In this document: one piece after another, positions 48,404-60,275 of the stretch
How the letters are laid out: each line of letters opens with the position of its first letter
Numbering within the stretch: the stretch's first letter is position 1
Source: Guadua angustifolia
Lineage: Eukaryota; Streptophyta; Magnoliopsida; Poales; Poaceae
Length of the DNA: 64,000 bases
Assembly (NCBI GenBank): GCA_036346375.1
Contig: CM070508.1
Span: 38,026,862-38,090,861 of the forward strand
Direction of reading: 5' to 3'
Notes under the pieces: generated by a model
Told to the model about the DNA's origin: nothing
Seen by the model: only the letters and a program-made list of their open reading frames with translations
Database searches by the model: none
Made by a program: the position numbers and the translations under genes

Positions 48404-49965
48404 CCTCCCTTCCTGCAAGAGTAAAAGTTTTGAGGTAAAAACCCTAGGTTTTTGGGGATTAAATTAGCTTGCATGAAGGGTGTTTGATGAAATGTCTAGC
48501 TAGATTTTCTTGAGATGAAATGGTTGTGCATGCCCTGTGTGTGATGAATTGGCTGTGAGGGGTGTTACAGGGGTGTTCAGCAACTAAAACATTTTTGTTT
48601 AGCAACTGAAGATCTTCATATCCTACTCTTCTCCTACAATTTTTGTTCGTTCATACAGCTCAGGAGCACTTCCAACTGAAAAGGATTGCTATTCATTTGC
48701 TCATGTAGCACATGTTTGGGATTATTAGGATGGAGGATTGAGTGCTTGGATTCCCATAATGATACCTTCTGCTAGTACTTTAGGAAAACTGAAATGGCAC
48801 CATTTTCAAGTAATGTGCTCCCATAATCAGGCTTGATTTTGAAATGGTACATTGTTCTATTGCAGCAAATAAAGTTAGGCTCATAGCTAGTTAACTCATT
48901 CAAATAATTTTCTCCCAATGAGTTTCATTGCAAGATCACCGCATTGCTTATCATGTTACTATCATAGGCTAATAGTTAGTTAACTCTGGTTCAAGCTGCA
49001 ATGGAATTGAGATGAATGTCCAGAAATGTTGGTGATTTGTCTTGCATTTCTTTTTGCTCCATTATTTATTGTGAGTAAGCTTGTTGTCGTGTTATTGTTG
49101 CTTCGGTGTATAGAGACTGTGATAAGTGTTCTTGAAGTATTGATTGCGAAATCTTGGTTAATAAACAGTAGTTGTATATGTATTGTATATGTGGATTTGT
49201 TACTGATGCATGCCAACTACTTATGTATACCAGTATTAGATTCTGGAAGATTTTTGTGTGCTGTTGTTTATTATGGTCTGAAATATACACGTATATGTTA
49301 TTTGTGTATGAGCCCTTGTAATTGTTATTCAAAAGATAAGGCTTAGTTACAAGAAATACTAATTTGTGCATAAATTAAGTGGAATGAGTATTGTTTAATT
49401 GCAGAGAAGGTTCTGTCGGGAGTGGCCTCAACCGCATGCCACTCTTCTCCATCGGTAAAGGCAAGTACACCGAGCTGTGTGTTTAATGGAGTTATTCGTT
49501 GTTATTTATCTGTTCGTAGCTAATTTCTATTGATTGTGGCAAGTATGAGTTATATTGGTGATCGTCCCTTCGTGGACGTGATTAGCCCTTGGATTCGGGT
49601 GGTCACTAGTAAGCCTTAATCTCGGTGAGTTTACTGTACCTTTGTTAGTATTGCAGTGAGTAGCGAGAATGGGTTACGGGGTACTCGTGGTTAATTTACA
49701 AGAGATGAATTTAATTGTGCCTAGTCTCGGGAATTGAGTTGGGTATGTTGATTGAAATGTGTTTTAGTTGAGTATGTTGATTAAAATGTGTATTTGTTGA
49801 GAATTGTTGATTGAAATGTGTTTTAGTTGAGTGTGTTGATTGAAATGTGTTTCAGTTGAGAATTGATGATTGAAATGTGTTTTAGTTGAGAATTGATGTT
49901 GCATTCTTGCATTCATGATATGCATTCATAATGGAAGGGGAGACCCATTCTGATGCGGGCCTCTG

Positions 49966-50102
49966 TGTTCACACGTAGTGAACATGAAAGTCCTACCTCG
50001 TAGTCTCATTCATCGAGGTGAATGGGAGCGAGACAGTAAGAGTAGGCACCTTCCATCTACGAGATGGAAGGGACGTGAGGGTGCACACCGACGGGTGGGC
50101 AC
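49966..50102 (+). other. Stem-loop block of LTR A, diverged copy
   Basis: All main stems keep pairing despite changed bases. H1: TGTTCAC/GTGAACA, loop ACGTA. H2: TCTCATTCA/TGAATGGGA with one G-T. H3: CCTTCCATCT/AGATGGAAGG, 10 perfect pairs. H4: GTGCACACC/GGTGGGCAC with one mismatch. Confidence 0.8.
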
Positions 50103-51142
50103 TTTCGGCGATCTGATGCGATACATGGAAATGAGCATTCATGTGCATTGCATCTTTAATATTGAGTGTTGTGGTAAATGGTGTGTCATATGGATGGTGA
50201 TTATGGTAATTGAAGGTTGAGTCGTGGATTCAACCCATAAAGGGGAGATTGAATTGAATTGATGAATTAGCGCATGTCTTTTCTTTGCTTTGCTAATTAT
50301 GTTGTATGAATATCGTGGATTGAAATTTGAGTTTTGAACTCGAATAAAGTCGATGAAAATGGCTTGAGCTGCAACAAGGAGTGATTGAGTCGGAAAACGT
50401 AGTGACTTAGAGTCACGTGATGCCTCTTTTACGTTGAGTGGTTTTATTATCAAGTTGATGACTTGATTGCGGTAAATTTTGGGTATGGTCAAGATATTGC
50501 TTTAAATGGGTATGAATGCTGGTTGTCCGGATATAGATTTATTTGCCTTACTTGCTCTCAGTTATTGCTTTAAATGGGTATGAATGCTTGTTGTCCGGAT
50601 ATTATTTTATTTGCATTACTTGCTCTTATGGTTAAGTTTTTGTTTTACTTACGATAAATTGGGTTTATTATTCTCGTGTACTTTGCTGAGTTTAAACTCA
50701 CGCTGGTTATTTAATGTTTGTAGGTGTTCTAAAGCCAGCATGCATGGATGGGGGTAGTAACACAATCACGTTGCATCACCGTCATTCCATCATATCAAAT
50801 ATAGTTCTGTTCTAGCTCATGCAAAATTTTTGTAAAAGATTGTTTGCGGTTATGTTAATAAATTCCCTGTCCTGTAATAATTATGTGGTGAAGTTTATTA
50901 AATTTCTATAGAATGCGTGATTGGTTAACTAAGGGCCTGCTAGAATGATATTATACTGCAAATGTTTTACACTCTTGAGTGGATGTCCTAGTTTTAGGGG
51001 AGGTGCTGCCGAAATTTTTGATAATTTTGACAACCTCCTAGTGGTTAGCTTGCTCTGCGAATATTTATTCTTAGCGATTTGTAATTGGTGGTGCTAGAGG
51101 GTGTAACATTCGGGGCACGTGGTGCCGGGGTGTTACAATATC

Positions 51143-51546
51143 CTCTACATACATGCATTGAATATAGCATAGCAAGTATGGATAATAATTAGGGATTGTG
51201 CAATATCATTGAATGATTATTTGTAATATCATCTTAATCTATGTGCCAAGAGAAAATACACCCTATAAACTTGAACAAGGTCAGTAATTATTATTCCAAC
51301 TTTGCGTATTTTTTATTGTACCTAGGGTGGATTTTTAAAGTTTTAGGCTGGAATTCATATGAAAATTTATATTTTCATTTATTACTATTCTGAATTTATT
51401 TTTAGGGCTTACTTTAGAGTTTTTATGAAAATAATATTATTTATTTTATTTATTTTCTGAATTTTACTTAATTGGCATTGTACTTAAGATAGACTCATTA
51501 TTTTAATTTGCTATTTTTTAATTATTATTAGAAATTTTAGTTATTT
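51143..51546. other. AT-rich repeat, diverged copy of 43940-44160
   Basis: 51310-51510 contains TGGAATTCATATGAAAAT, a TTTTCTGAATTTTACTTAAT stretch and TTGTACTTAAGATAGACTCA, which match in order and orientation TGGAATTCATATAAAAAT, TTTTGAATTTTAGTTAAT and TTGTACTTGATATAGACTC at 43991-44142. No gene is seen. Confidence 0.65.
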
Positions 51547-51870
51547 CACTATACCATGACACATTATTCGCGTCTAACTGTGCGTCGGCATAGACCCTAT
51601 ATAGCGACAAACAGTCCGTCGGTAAAAAGTATTACCGACGGATTAGGAGTGTCGGCTAAAGTCCCATCGGCAAAAATCTTTACCGATGGATCTTATATTA
51701 CCGACGGACAGTCCGTCAGTAATGATAACTTTTTGCCGACTGACATAATTTTACCGATGAACTTCGCTTTGCTGTCCGATTTCAGTTTTTGCCGACGCAC
51801 TTGTGTTTCCCGACTTACAATGTGTTGGTAATGTCTAGTATTGCCGACACACAGTTCGTTGTTATAATCA
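51547..51870 (+). mobile_element. CACTA-like transposon end with TCCGTCGGTAA repeats
   Basis: It starts CACTATACCATGAC and is followed by dense subterminal words TCCGTCGGTAA and TTACCGACGGA in both orientations, including an inverted pair at about 51616-51642. This is the layout of a CACTA terminus. The partner end is not found, so this is probably a truncated copy. Confidence 0.6.
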
Positions 51871-52293
51871 GATAGTTTCAAAAAAAAATAACAACATATA
51901 ATTCATCCAACTGAGACATGACATGATATAATTCAAGCATCAATAAAACATGATAGGATAATTCAAGCATTCAAAGTAACAACTTACTCTACTAATAATC
52001 AAATTTGTCCAAAAGATAGCATATCATCCAACTGAGACAATAACAATATTACATATAACACCAAAAGTATATTACAATAACACTGATCCCCAAAAGATAA
52101 TAGTTTGTACAAGCATATATATAACACCAAAAGAGAGAGGTATGGAGTCTCCACGCATGAACTGGAGGTGTAAGAATCGTTGAGCCACCCCTAGTAATAT
52201 GGAAGAGTCTATCAAAAATATCAGGATGACCATAATGGAACCGAACCCTGCATTACATTACGATAATCAGCCATAGACATAAAAAGCATCATT

Positions 52294-52800
52294 GTGAAAG
52301 AAAATGTGCATAAGAAAAACTTTAAAGTTGATGATGTTCACTGTGTGCTTTGTAACAATCAAGTTCTGGAGTGGATGCAACTTTTATTTGAGTGCCAATT
52401 TAGCAAAGATTGTTGGAATTTCATCCAAATCAATTGGAATATTTCTTTAGAGATTATGTACATGCTATCTATTGCTAAATCACAAGATGGATCGACTCAG
52501 ATATTTGTCAAGGAACTTATTACTTTAGGCTACTAGAACATATAGACTTAAAGAAATAAGTGCATTTTTTTAAAAAATTCCTCCCAACAAGTTCAGGAGG
52601 AAGAGATTACTGCTAATGGATTTGGAATTATTGAAATTCAGAATTTCCTCTAAAATGGTTGATGCTTTGGAAAGCTGGATTAGTAGAAATTAAATGAGTT
52701 AGCAATTGGTTTGAGTAGTAGGCTAGTAGCTAACATATGTTAGAGGTTTTTTGGATCCTACGAATCTTTTTTGTAATAAGTTAATTATGTACTATATATT
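52294..52800 (+). pseudogene. LINE (L1-type) 3' fragment, RT zinc-binding region
   Basis: The open frame 52294-52536 reads KNFKVDDVHCVLCNN, then LLFECQFSKDCWNF, the zf-RVT region found at the C-terminus of plant LINE ORF2. The CxxC pair and later Cys are kept, but the usual His before FxEC is missing. After a TAG (52534-52536) the frame continues NIWTQRN-like and decays. The usual 3' tail is vague. No endonuclease or RT core is in the window, so it is a 5'-truncated copy. Confidence 0.65.
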
Positions 52801-53559
52801 AATTACTATTTATCAGTAGGTGTAACACCCCGGCACCCAACGCATCGCGAATGCTACCCAAAAACCCATTTTAAAGAATGACATCTCTACGAGAAGACTG
52901 AAAATGGATTCAATCTTAAATCCCTTAAAGCGGCTTAAACTAAGCCACCGAAATTTACAAAATTTCGGCATGACCTCTCTAGAAACTAGGACATCCACTC
53001 AGCAGACAGAAAACATTGCAGATAATATGATATCATTCTAGCAGGTCCTTAATTAACCAATCACACATCCAATAGATAGTAATAAACTCCACCACGACGA
53101 TCAGCACATTACAACCTTATTAATTACAGCCAGACTTTACAAGTTAATTTAAATGAGGTGGTAGTGGATGAAGTCGATGTACGTCATCTACTCCCATCCC
53201 AACGAGCCAACTCCAAGGTACCTAAAACAGGAAACAAACAAGCGTGAGTCCAGGACTCAGCAAAGTGCCACATTAATAAAAAAGTAATGAATTCAATTGA
53301 ATTACTTTTACTCTAGAATTTGATATGGCCATTACTAAATGGAAATCAACAAGTAAAAGAAACGATAACTAACTCCACTTACCACACCAACTCGAAAACA
53401 TAACTAAATCTTACCCTCGCCTCAATAAACATTTCTGGATGAGTCCACGCCTCAATCCTCAACCTGTTCTTCCTCAACCTGTTCTTCCCATTCTCATCAA
53501 TCCCAATTATCAGTTGCAACACACAATGCAATGGAATGCATTTATGCTTTCATACTCAA

Positions 53560-53830
53560 GTGCACAAAACATACAAAAGCATAATCTCATATCCATACAT
53601 TACAATCAACTCATTAAACATGATTCATTATCGTAAATGCAATACAGATGCAAATATGCCAAACAAAAGCAGAATATCATATCCATACATCACAATCAAC
53701 TCATTAAACATGATTCCTCTTTGTCAATGCAATGCAGATGCAAACATACCATACAAGGGAAGAATCTCGTATTCATACATTACAATCAACTCATTAAATA
53801 TGATTCATCATTGTCCATGCAATGCAAATG
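53560..53830 (-). repeat. Tandem repeat, 90-bp unit, 3 copies (LTR C)
   Basis: The phrase CATACATTACAATCAACTC (variant CATCACAATC) recurs at about 53594, 53684 and 53774, 90 bp apart. It occupies the place where the other LTRs have 76-bp repeats, but with a different unit. Confidence 0.85.
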
Positions 53831-53869
53831 CTTGCATGTTCATATGCTCATCTCAGTTCGCCATTCTCA

Positions 53870-54035
53870 TGCATAGTTCACCATTCTCATGCATATGATG
53901 CATTCTCATACATATTTCACCATTCTCATGCATATGATGCATTCTCATACATATGATGCATTCTCATACATATTTCACCATTCTCATGCATATGATGCAT
54001 TCTCATACATATGATGCATTCTCATGCATATGGTG
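53870..54035 (-). repeat. CATTCTCATGCATATGATG short repeats
   Basis: About seven interleaved copies of TTCTCATGCATATGATGCA or TTCTCATACATATTTCACCA. Confidence 0.8.
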
Positions 54036-54060
54036 CATCATGCATGACTCATCTCCTCTT

Positions 54061-54250
54061 TTAGCAAATACCGGTATTGCGAGCACCACCCGTCGTCGTG
54101 CCCTCAAACCCAACCATCCGTGGAAGGGCCTGCCGAACAGGACTTGCCGCTACCCGATGGCGGGTCCTCGCTATCACCGCTCCCATCCACGCCGAAGGAT
54201 GGGACTACGGGTAGGAACTCCGAGCACACCGGATTAGTCATACAGTCCGT
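54061..54250 (-). other. Stem-loop block of LTR C, strongly diverged
   Basis: The clearest stem is TCCCATCC/GGATGGGA at 54181-54204, replacing TCCCATATA/TGTATGGGA of other copies with pairing kept. ACCCG/CGGGT and CCTG/CAGG stems also occur on the minus strand. Confidence 0.6.
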
Positions 54251-54319
54251 GTGACTTTCTCACCGCCCTAGCTCAATGCACTTTTCATGAATGCACATAT
54301 GCAAATGTCATTCTCAATA

Positions 54320-54480
54320 TCATATCCCAATTCTCAACTTCCGAATTCACATTCTCAACACTCACAATCATATTCTCAACACTCATAATCACATTCTCAA
54401 CACTCATAATCATATTCTCAACATCATAATCACATCCTCAACATTCATATTCGTACTCACATCACCAATACTCGAGTAAT
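54320..54480 (-). repeat. ATTCTCAACACTCATAATC short repeats
   Basis: Six or so imperfect units of 18-21 bp. The equivalent stretch in the left array is near 6000-6100 in reverse sense. Confidence 0.75.
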
Positions 54481-56226
54481 TACTAATTCCATCTATCTTG
54501 ATTATAATTCAAACTGTTTTCGCAATCAAACTCCATATTCCGTCCTCACATTCATTTATCATCAATACTTCATACAAAAACCATAATCCTTTATCACGAA
54601 TATGAATTGAACCATCATTCTTAACTCAAAACTCATGTCTTTAATGTCATTCATGGGTACTCACCTAGCCTACCCACACTAGTGTTGTCAATATAATCAT
54701 AACAAGCATTAGCGGTTCACAAATCAAATCAATCAAGACATTCAACCTATAATTCACAAAGTTTAATAAATTGATGTACTTGCATATCATCTCGTTTTGA
54801 ACGATAGCATAACCAAATTAACCATTCTCATTCATCACATCGCAAGCAAAATCAAACATGAAAATATTAAAATAACACATGGATAATTATATGATTGCAA
54901 AACCAAATGGCCACCTAAGCCACAACCGAACACAATGCACTTGCCTTCAACTTCTCGAGACGGTGTGGCGAGACGAGGTTGCCACACCCGGGGTCACACC
55001 ACTTGCACATGGATATAACCCACTCAAAAACACACCCACAATTCAACATAAGACTCATAACAAAGTTGGCTTCGCAACCTACTCATAAAACCCGAAAACA
55101 GAAATCTGCCAACCGGGACAGCATTTGGTAAAACAGGCATAACATTCAAACGGCTAAACGAAATTTAGCAATTTTGGACTTCATCGAAAGGTAATTCGAT
55201 TATCTACAACTTTTTCTATACCCGACCAACCGGGAAAAGCACCGATTATTCCCAGATTTGCGACGAACAGCAGACGAACATAATTTAACTTGTTCTGGAC
55301 AGCAATCGGTAAAATAGCCATAACTTTTAAATGGCTAAACGAAACTTGATGATTTCAATCTCTATTGAAAGGTAATTCAATTATCTACAACTTTATTTAT
55401 ATCCAAACCCCCAGGAAATGCACGCAAAATTTTCAGAATGCAGTTCTAACCAAGGGCAGAAATCTGCTCGAACCGAAAACTCCCAAATTCCTCTAGTCTC
55501 TCCATTCCCCAACCCCCAACAACTCAAAATCATGAATCCCAGCTAGACATTAACACAAACACCTTGCATGCAAGCAAATCAATCCTCCAAATACCTAGGG
55601 TTTTTACCTCAACCCTTACCCATGGAGGAAAGAGGGAGGTGGAGGAGATGCTGGCCGGAGGAGGGGGGTCGCCGGTGGCTGGCCGGAGGGGGGCGCCGGA
55701 GCTGGAGCTGGAGGGGTGGTCGCCGGTGCTGGGGAGGAGCAGGGCCGGAGCTGGGGAAGGCAGCCAGGGCGCCGGCCAGGGAGGCTGCAGGGGCGCCAGC
55801 CATGGAGACGACAGGGAGCTCGGCCTGGTGCAGGGAGGAGGCGCATGGAGGGAGCTCAGCCAGGGGCTGCAGGGGGCGCAGCCAGGGAAATTGGCCAGGG
55901 AGTGGAGGCGGCTGGGAGATTTGGGGAGAAATGAAAATAGCTGGCTCCTCCTTTTTCTGATGTGGGCACTTAGGGTTAGGGGAAAAAGAAATGAAGACCC
56001 TCCAAAGAAACCAAAATCCAACTTTAAACCTTTTGATCGAACCAAATAATTTAAGTTCGTGACGCGAAATGAAAATTGTCCAGATAGACAACGTGCCGCA
56101 CAACTATACGGCTCGGAGAATTTCCTTTACCGATATGCACTTTTGACAAGATTCTTAAAACCGAGAGACGACAAAAACAATTCCAGCTAAAAGCCCTGTT
56201 AAAACAATTTGCAGTATTACAGTAGG

Positions 56227-57090
56227 GCCCTCTCCTACTGTTCCCCTTCAAAAAAGAAAGATGAACATGTGCATCTTACATACAAGAATATAGAAGCATG
56301 AAATAGATGAAATCAAACTATTTAAGAATGTGAAAATAAAGTCAACTCTTAGTGATCCCGGTTTCATCCGTAATTACATTAGTTACCTTTTCTAAGCATC
56401 TCTAATTGCTCATCTTCACACTCGCCCCACGCCTTCACAATTGTCTAATTGAAAAAAAAGCCAGAACTAGTCATTTACTATCGGCTACAGACTTCCCACA
56501 AATTGGAATAATTGGGTGGACCATCTAACCAAGCTATTGGTAATTAAGATTTAAGAGTAACTCTGGCCACCTATTAGTGTTATTTTATGAAAACACAATT
56601 TTACTATCAGTTTTCAGCTAAGAGTTAGGACAAAAAGTTCAATCTAGCCAGGAACTATAATGGCCTTATGGGGATAATAAACACGGTTAGCTCTTATTCT
56701 ATCGTCAGTTCATAACTAACTTCACTTTAAATCTTAATTAGAGTTACGATCTCCGCACTTCATAAAAATATCCGAAGTTCTTGATAGCACAATATATCAT
56801 CCCTACTAGACTACAACTACTTTTCACACATTAGGAATTTGCTACAGAACTTTTATATAATTTGATCTTGTTTATAAATGTTAAGTATGTAATGATATGA
56901 GGTTTTTTAGCACAATTACCTCCTAAGTGCTGAAATGCATTAAAAATTCTTCCCCATGGTCATGGTTTGACCAAAAGGAAAATAAGTTTGGCCACACAAA
57001 ATAGTTATAAGTGGACCTGACACTCAATTCAAATAGATTCCCATTCAAACAAATGCATTGGATTTAAAATTTCTATATCAAAATGAAAAT
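56227..57090. other. Non-coding, no gene assigned
   Basis: AT-rich sequence. A short minus-strand stretch at about 56385-56450 reads IVKAWGECEDEQLEMLRKG before a GT site and could be one more captured exon, but it is not recognised. Confidence 0.35.
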
Positions 57091-57092
57091 AA

Positions 57093-58056
57093 GATTACAT
57101 ACTTCAGAGGATTGGCAAGAACACATTGTCCAATGGTGACAAAACTGGTCTCCTGGTTGGACATAAACCAAGCAAGTGATGAGACACTAAAAGATAGCAA
57201 GAAATTATAAAAAATGTTACTAACATAAAAATATAACATAAACCAAGCAAGTGATGAGTAACTGTGCAATTTAAATGTAAGATGGATTGGAGTAGCCATA
57301 CTATTTAAGAGTCTCTTTGCTAAGTCGAGAGCACTAGGTTTTTACTTTATCATGAGATCAAGGATGTTCAGATAGCCAGCCTTGTCTTTAGTATCCTTGG
57401 ATATTTTTTGCATCCCATAGACTTGACAGGAGACAACATAGGTGAATTTGATATCAGTAATGGCCCGTGCCATATCTAGAATGGCCCATTCCTCTTGAAA
57501 GGATGCTGTTGTTCTATGATGGTCCAATTTAGCTGCAAAATATTAAAATGGGTCAAAATATATACAGATTTACAAAGGTGGGATAAAAAATGATGGAGAA
57601 AGAAATACTCTAACCAAGATTCTTGTTATCTTGCACATATTGAGTCTCAAGTGCTCTCCTATAGTACATCATTCCTCTCACTAAGAAAGTAAAAACAGAT
57701 AGTCAGACAACAAGTTAGTTGCGATTAATGTACCATTAGATTGCATTAGTTTCTTTACCGCATCAAGCTTCCATCACTTCTTCCATCACTTCTTGAAGTG
57801 AATCTTCATCCTTTGGTTTAAATCCTTTTCGCTCAAGAAAATTCCTCCATTCATCTATTACATGCAAGAGGTCATGATGAAAAATCATTCTTGACGAGAT
57901 GATAATTAACTTGCTCGATTTCGAGATAAAATTGTACGAAATACTGGATATATTTTACGTAGATAAAAGCAGTATGGAGATCCCATCCTCATTTTTTTAT
58001 GAAGATCTTACGCCAAATAGAGCACTTCCTCTTTGAAGTATGGAGTTAAAACAACG
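57093..58056 (-). pseudogene. Callose synthase (glucan synthase-like) gene fragment
   Basis: Callose synthases are large plasma-membrane 1,3-beta-glucan synthases. Five exon-like pieces appear in correct gene order on the minus strand. 58055-57960: VVLTPYFKEEVLY and NEDGISIL, frameshifted, with a TAA. 57856-57775: DEWRNFLERKGFKP. 57687-57613: VRGMMYYRRALETQ. 57533-57351: FQEEWAILDMARAI and DIKFTYVVSCQVYG. 57179-57093: SSLAWFMSNQETSF and VTIGQCVLANPLK. Intron sequence is kept between them, with a plausible AG at 57534 and GT after 57351. The segment between LMIK and SSLAWF, about 120 residues in the family, is missing, and SSLAWFM is partly duplicated near 57240. It is a non-functional genomic fragment of the catalytic domain. 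Confidence 0.85.
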
Positions 58057-58404
58057 ATGAAAAAGTAGGTCATCAATCAAATACCCTACTCGGAAAAAAA
58101 AAATTATCGAGGGTGTTGGAAATAATGTGCATACACACATGTTTCCAGTAAATTCTAAAATGCCAGTGGTGGCATAGCACGAGTGCATGCATACAGGAGC
58201 AGCCATTCTTGACAAGAGGTACAATCTGTCATGCCTAACCTTAATTGTATTCGAATCTTAAACTTTATTTTAAAATATATAGCTTAGCATGGAAATCTGA
58301 GACCGTAGATGTGTAGAGCTCATTGAGCTGACTTCATTTATTCATATTCAATGTGTAATCAAAAGAACATACATACAGGGAAAATAAACAGCAAAAATAA
58401 TGGC

Positions 58405-58765
58405 GGTACCCGGCGGCGTGGAGGTCGGCGGCACGGTGGGGGAGGAGGGCAGCGTGAGGAGGCGCCGCCAACTGGCTGCGCTGTGGGGGAGGAGCCCGAC
58501 GGCGTGGAGGTCGGCGGCACGGTGGGGGGAAGGCAGCGCGAGGAGGAGGAGGTAGAGGCGGAGAGGACGGGGAGGAGGAGGCGGCGGTGGAGAGGATGGG
58601 GAGCTGGATGCGGCGGCGGAGAGGCCGGGGAGGAGGCGGCAGCGGAGAGGATGGGGAGAGGAGGAGGCTGCGGTGGAGAGCACGGGGAGGCGGATGCGAC
58701 GGTGGAGAAGCCGTGGAGGAGGAGGCGGCGCGGAGAGGACGGGGAGGAGGAGGCGGCAACTGTTG
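58405..58765 (+). repeat. GC-rich minisatellite (GGAGGAGG / GGCGG type)
   Basis: A purine-rich plus strand with repeated GGAGAGGACGGGGAGGAGG, GAGGCGGCGG and GTGGAGGTCGGCGGCACGG units. It opens long Pro/Ala/Ser-rich frames on the minus strand and Gly/Glu/Arg-rich ones on the plus strand, none plausible as genes. It lies between the two captured gene fragments. Confidence 0.8.
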
Positions 58766-58924
58766 AAGTGAGCTGCAGCAGACTCCTAACAGCTAACAAA
58801 GCCTGCATAATAAGATGTGTCATCATACATAATAACATAGCATGAATAAGATGTGTCATGCAGACTATAGTATTTGCTAACTCATGCTAATCGTAAGCAT
58901 GCATTAACTCAGAAGCAGTTTTGA

Positions 58925-60170
58925 GGAATACCTTCTCCTGAAGGTCAAGGTTGGACGCCGATATCATATCAATTATGGACTATACAAAAAGGTGACCGCT
59001 TAAGAACGGAACCCGTGACTTTCTTGAATTTAGCTCAAAGTCTGCTAGATCTGTTACTAAAAAGACCACCTTTTTTTTCTAAAGACATACGTTGGTGCTC
59101 ACGCTTGACAATATATGCTGGAAAAGAACAAAGCACTGGTACACCTCAACCTTGTTTTTGTCCATATTCATGATATGATTTTTGCTACCTGCAACATTGG
59201 ATCTCCATTTTCAAACGAACGACTCGACCATTTTCATTGTTCCAAATCAAAGCAGATATATAGCATGGCGCCTTTGCGACTTTCTTCGCAGAATTGGAAT
59301 AGCCCATCTTCACTAATCTTGCAAAAGCCCCATAACCAAGGATCTAGCCAAGTACCAAACAATCGGTTGTAAAGAATTGAAAGCAAATAGAATGATCCAT
59401 TGCAGGAATAGCAAATAGTTTCTTGAGAAAGTTAGTTCCAAAAAGAGAAAAATCACCATCATCCGGGCAAGAACACTTGGAGAAATCTTCTTAAGTTCAA
59501 GGACATTAATTTTATTTAGCAAGAGAACTTCAAAGAAATTACGGTTTTGGACAAGGGCGTCATTTCGATTGGCTTTGCCCAAAGACCAAGCAGAACATTG
59601 TCCTTATTCTTTCATCTGTGTTGTTAAGTTCTTGAATCCTTTGGAAAAAGGCCGCCAAGTTTGTCAAGGTCTGAAAATGAGCGCAAGGAAATCATGTAGC
59701 CCTTGGTGTAATAAACTATAAAATACTGAGAATAATCCTTGTTTTCGATAAACACCACAGATATCTGTTCTTGACTTTCCATGAAAGGAAAATTGAGAGT
59801 TCAAAGTGTGGTTTTAATTTACGGGATGGGTAAGCATGCAATAGGTACATGGAGCAACTTAATAAGCATAGATTGCAAAAGGAAATAGCTAAAAGACTAA
59901 AACATTTGTGAAGTATGAACCACATATTCTTCATGGACAAAAATCACAAAAGGGCGTTAGTTAAAAAAGTCACAAAAGGAGACTTACATTTTCAATAATC
60001 ACAATGCATGCTTGTGTTGATTTGCCCAAGTCCGGACCAACTACCCATCATTTATGTTCACAATAAAAAGAATCACCATATTTACCATTAGCATTGTCGA
60101 TGGGCTCAAGAAGAACTAAAAGCTCCTGCAGTGCATGTTGGCGATCCTCCAGTGAAATGGAGGCATGTTT
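58925..60170 (-). pseudogene. FES1-like (Hsp70 nucleotide exchange factor) gene fragment
   Basis: Fes1/HspBP1 proteins are armadillo-repeat exchange factors of cytosolic Hsp70. Minus-strand pieces in gene order are: 60166-60085 LEDRQHALQELLVLLEPIDN ending at a GT donor; 59670-59535 DLDKLGGLF, then after a frameshift IQELNNTDERIRTM, then NDALVQN; 59343-59220 ILGYGAFARLVKMGY and KKVAKAPCYISALI; about 59150-59110 with a QHIL remnant; 59070-58990 KVVFLVTDLADFELNS and RVPFLS; 58985-58925 SIIDMISASNLDLQEKV. The first intron (59671-60084) keeps GT and AG, and splicing would give NAN-DLDKLGG in phase. Several frameshifts and a stop near 58977 make it a pseudogene. The N-terminal exon is cut off at 60170 by a transposon end. 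Confidence 0.82.
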
Positions 60171-60275
60171 GGATCCATTAGCACTAACAATTAGCTAGCT
60201 AATGGCTAATAGCTAGCTAACTATTAGCTGACTAATTATTAGTTGGGGGCTGTTTGGATCCACTAGCTAATAGGT
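60166..60275 (+). mobile_element. Transposon terminal sequences, TGTTTGGATCC type
   Basis: TGTTTGGATCCATTAGC near 60168 and GGGGGCTGTTTGGATCCACTAGC at about 60246 are two copies of the same terminal motif, separated by TAGCTAGCTAAT-rich sequence. The second is the likely left terminal repeat of the Harbinger element to the right, and ATTATTA just before it could supply a TTA target duplication. The opposite end is not in the window. Confidence 0.5.

Larger units (their letters stand above)
44276..51137 (+). mobile_element. Solo LTR A (TSD ATATC), interrupted by solo LTR B
   Basis: It starts TGTAATACTGC after ATATC (44271-44275) and ends GGGGTGTTACA before ATATC (51138-51142). Removing the nested LTR and one CCTCC copy leaves about 3.41 kb, matching the inverted solo LTR at 52821. 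It shares the stem-loop block (49966-50102), the GTGGCCTCAACC segment (about 49419) and the end sequence with the left array, but is strongly diverged elsewhere. A GC-rich stretch at 44660-44950 opens spurious frames. No internal region exists, so LTR-LTR recombination removed it. Confidence 0.88.
52821..56221 (-). mobile_element. Solo LTR C, inverted, TSD GTAGG
   Basis: The plus strand starts TGTAACACCCCGGCACC and ends GCAGTATTACA, the reverse of TGTAATACTGC...GGGGTGTTACA. GTAGG flanks it at 52816-52820 and 56222-56226. Length is 3401 bp, like LTR A. It holds a diverged stem-loop block (54061-54250), tandem repeats (below) and a GC-rich part (55610-55930) that opens spurious frames on both strands. 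Confidence 0.9.

Noticed and set aside
58334..58859. Pro/Ser or Gly/Arg/Glu-rich frames on both strands
   Set aside because: They are read from a GC-rich minisatellite. There is no domain, and mirrored frames exist on both strands.
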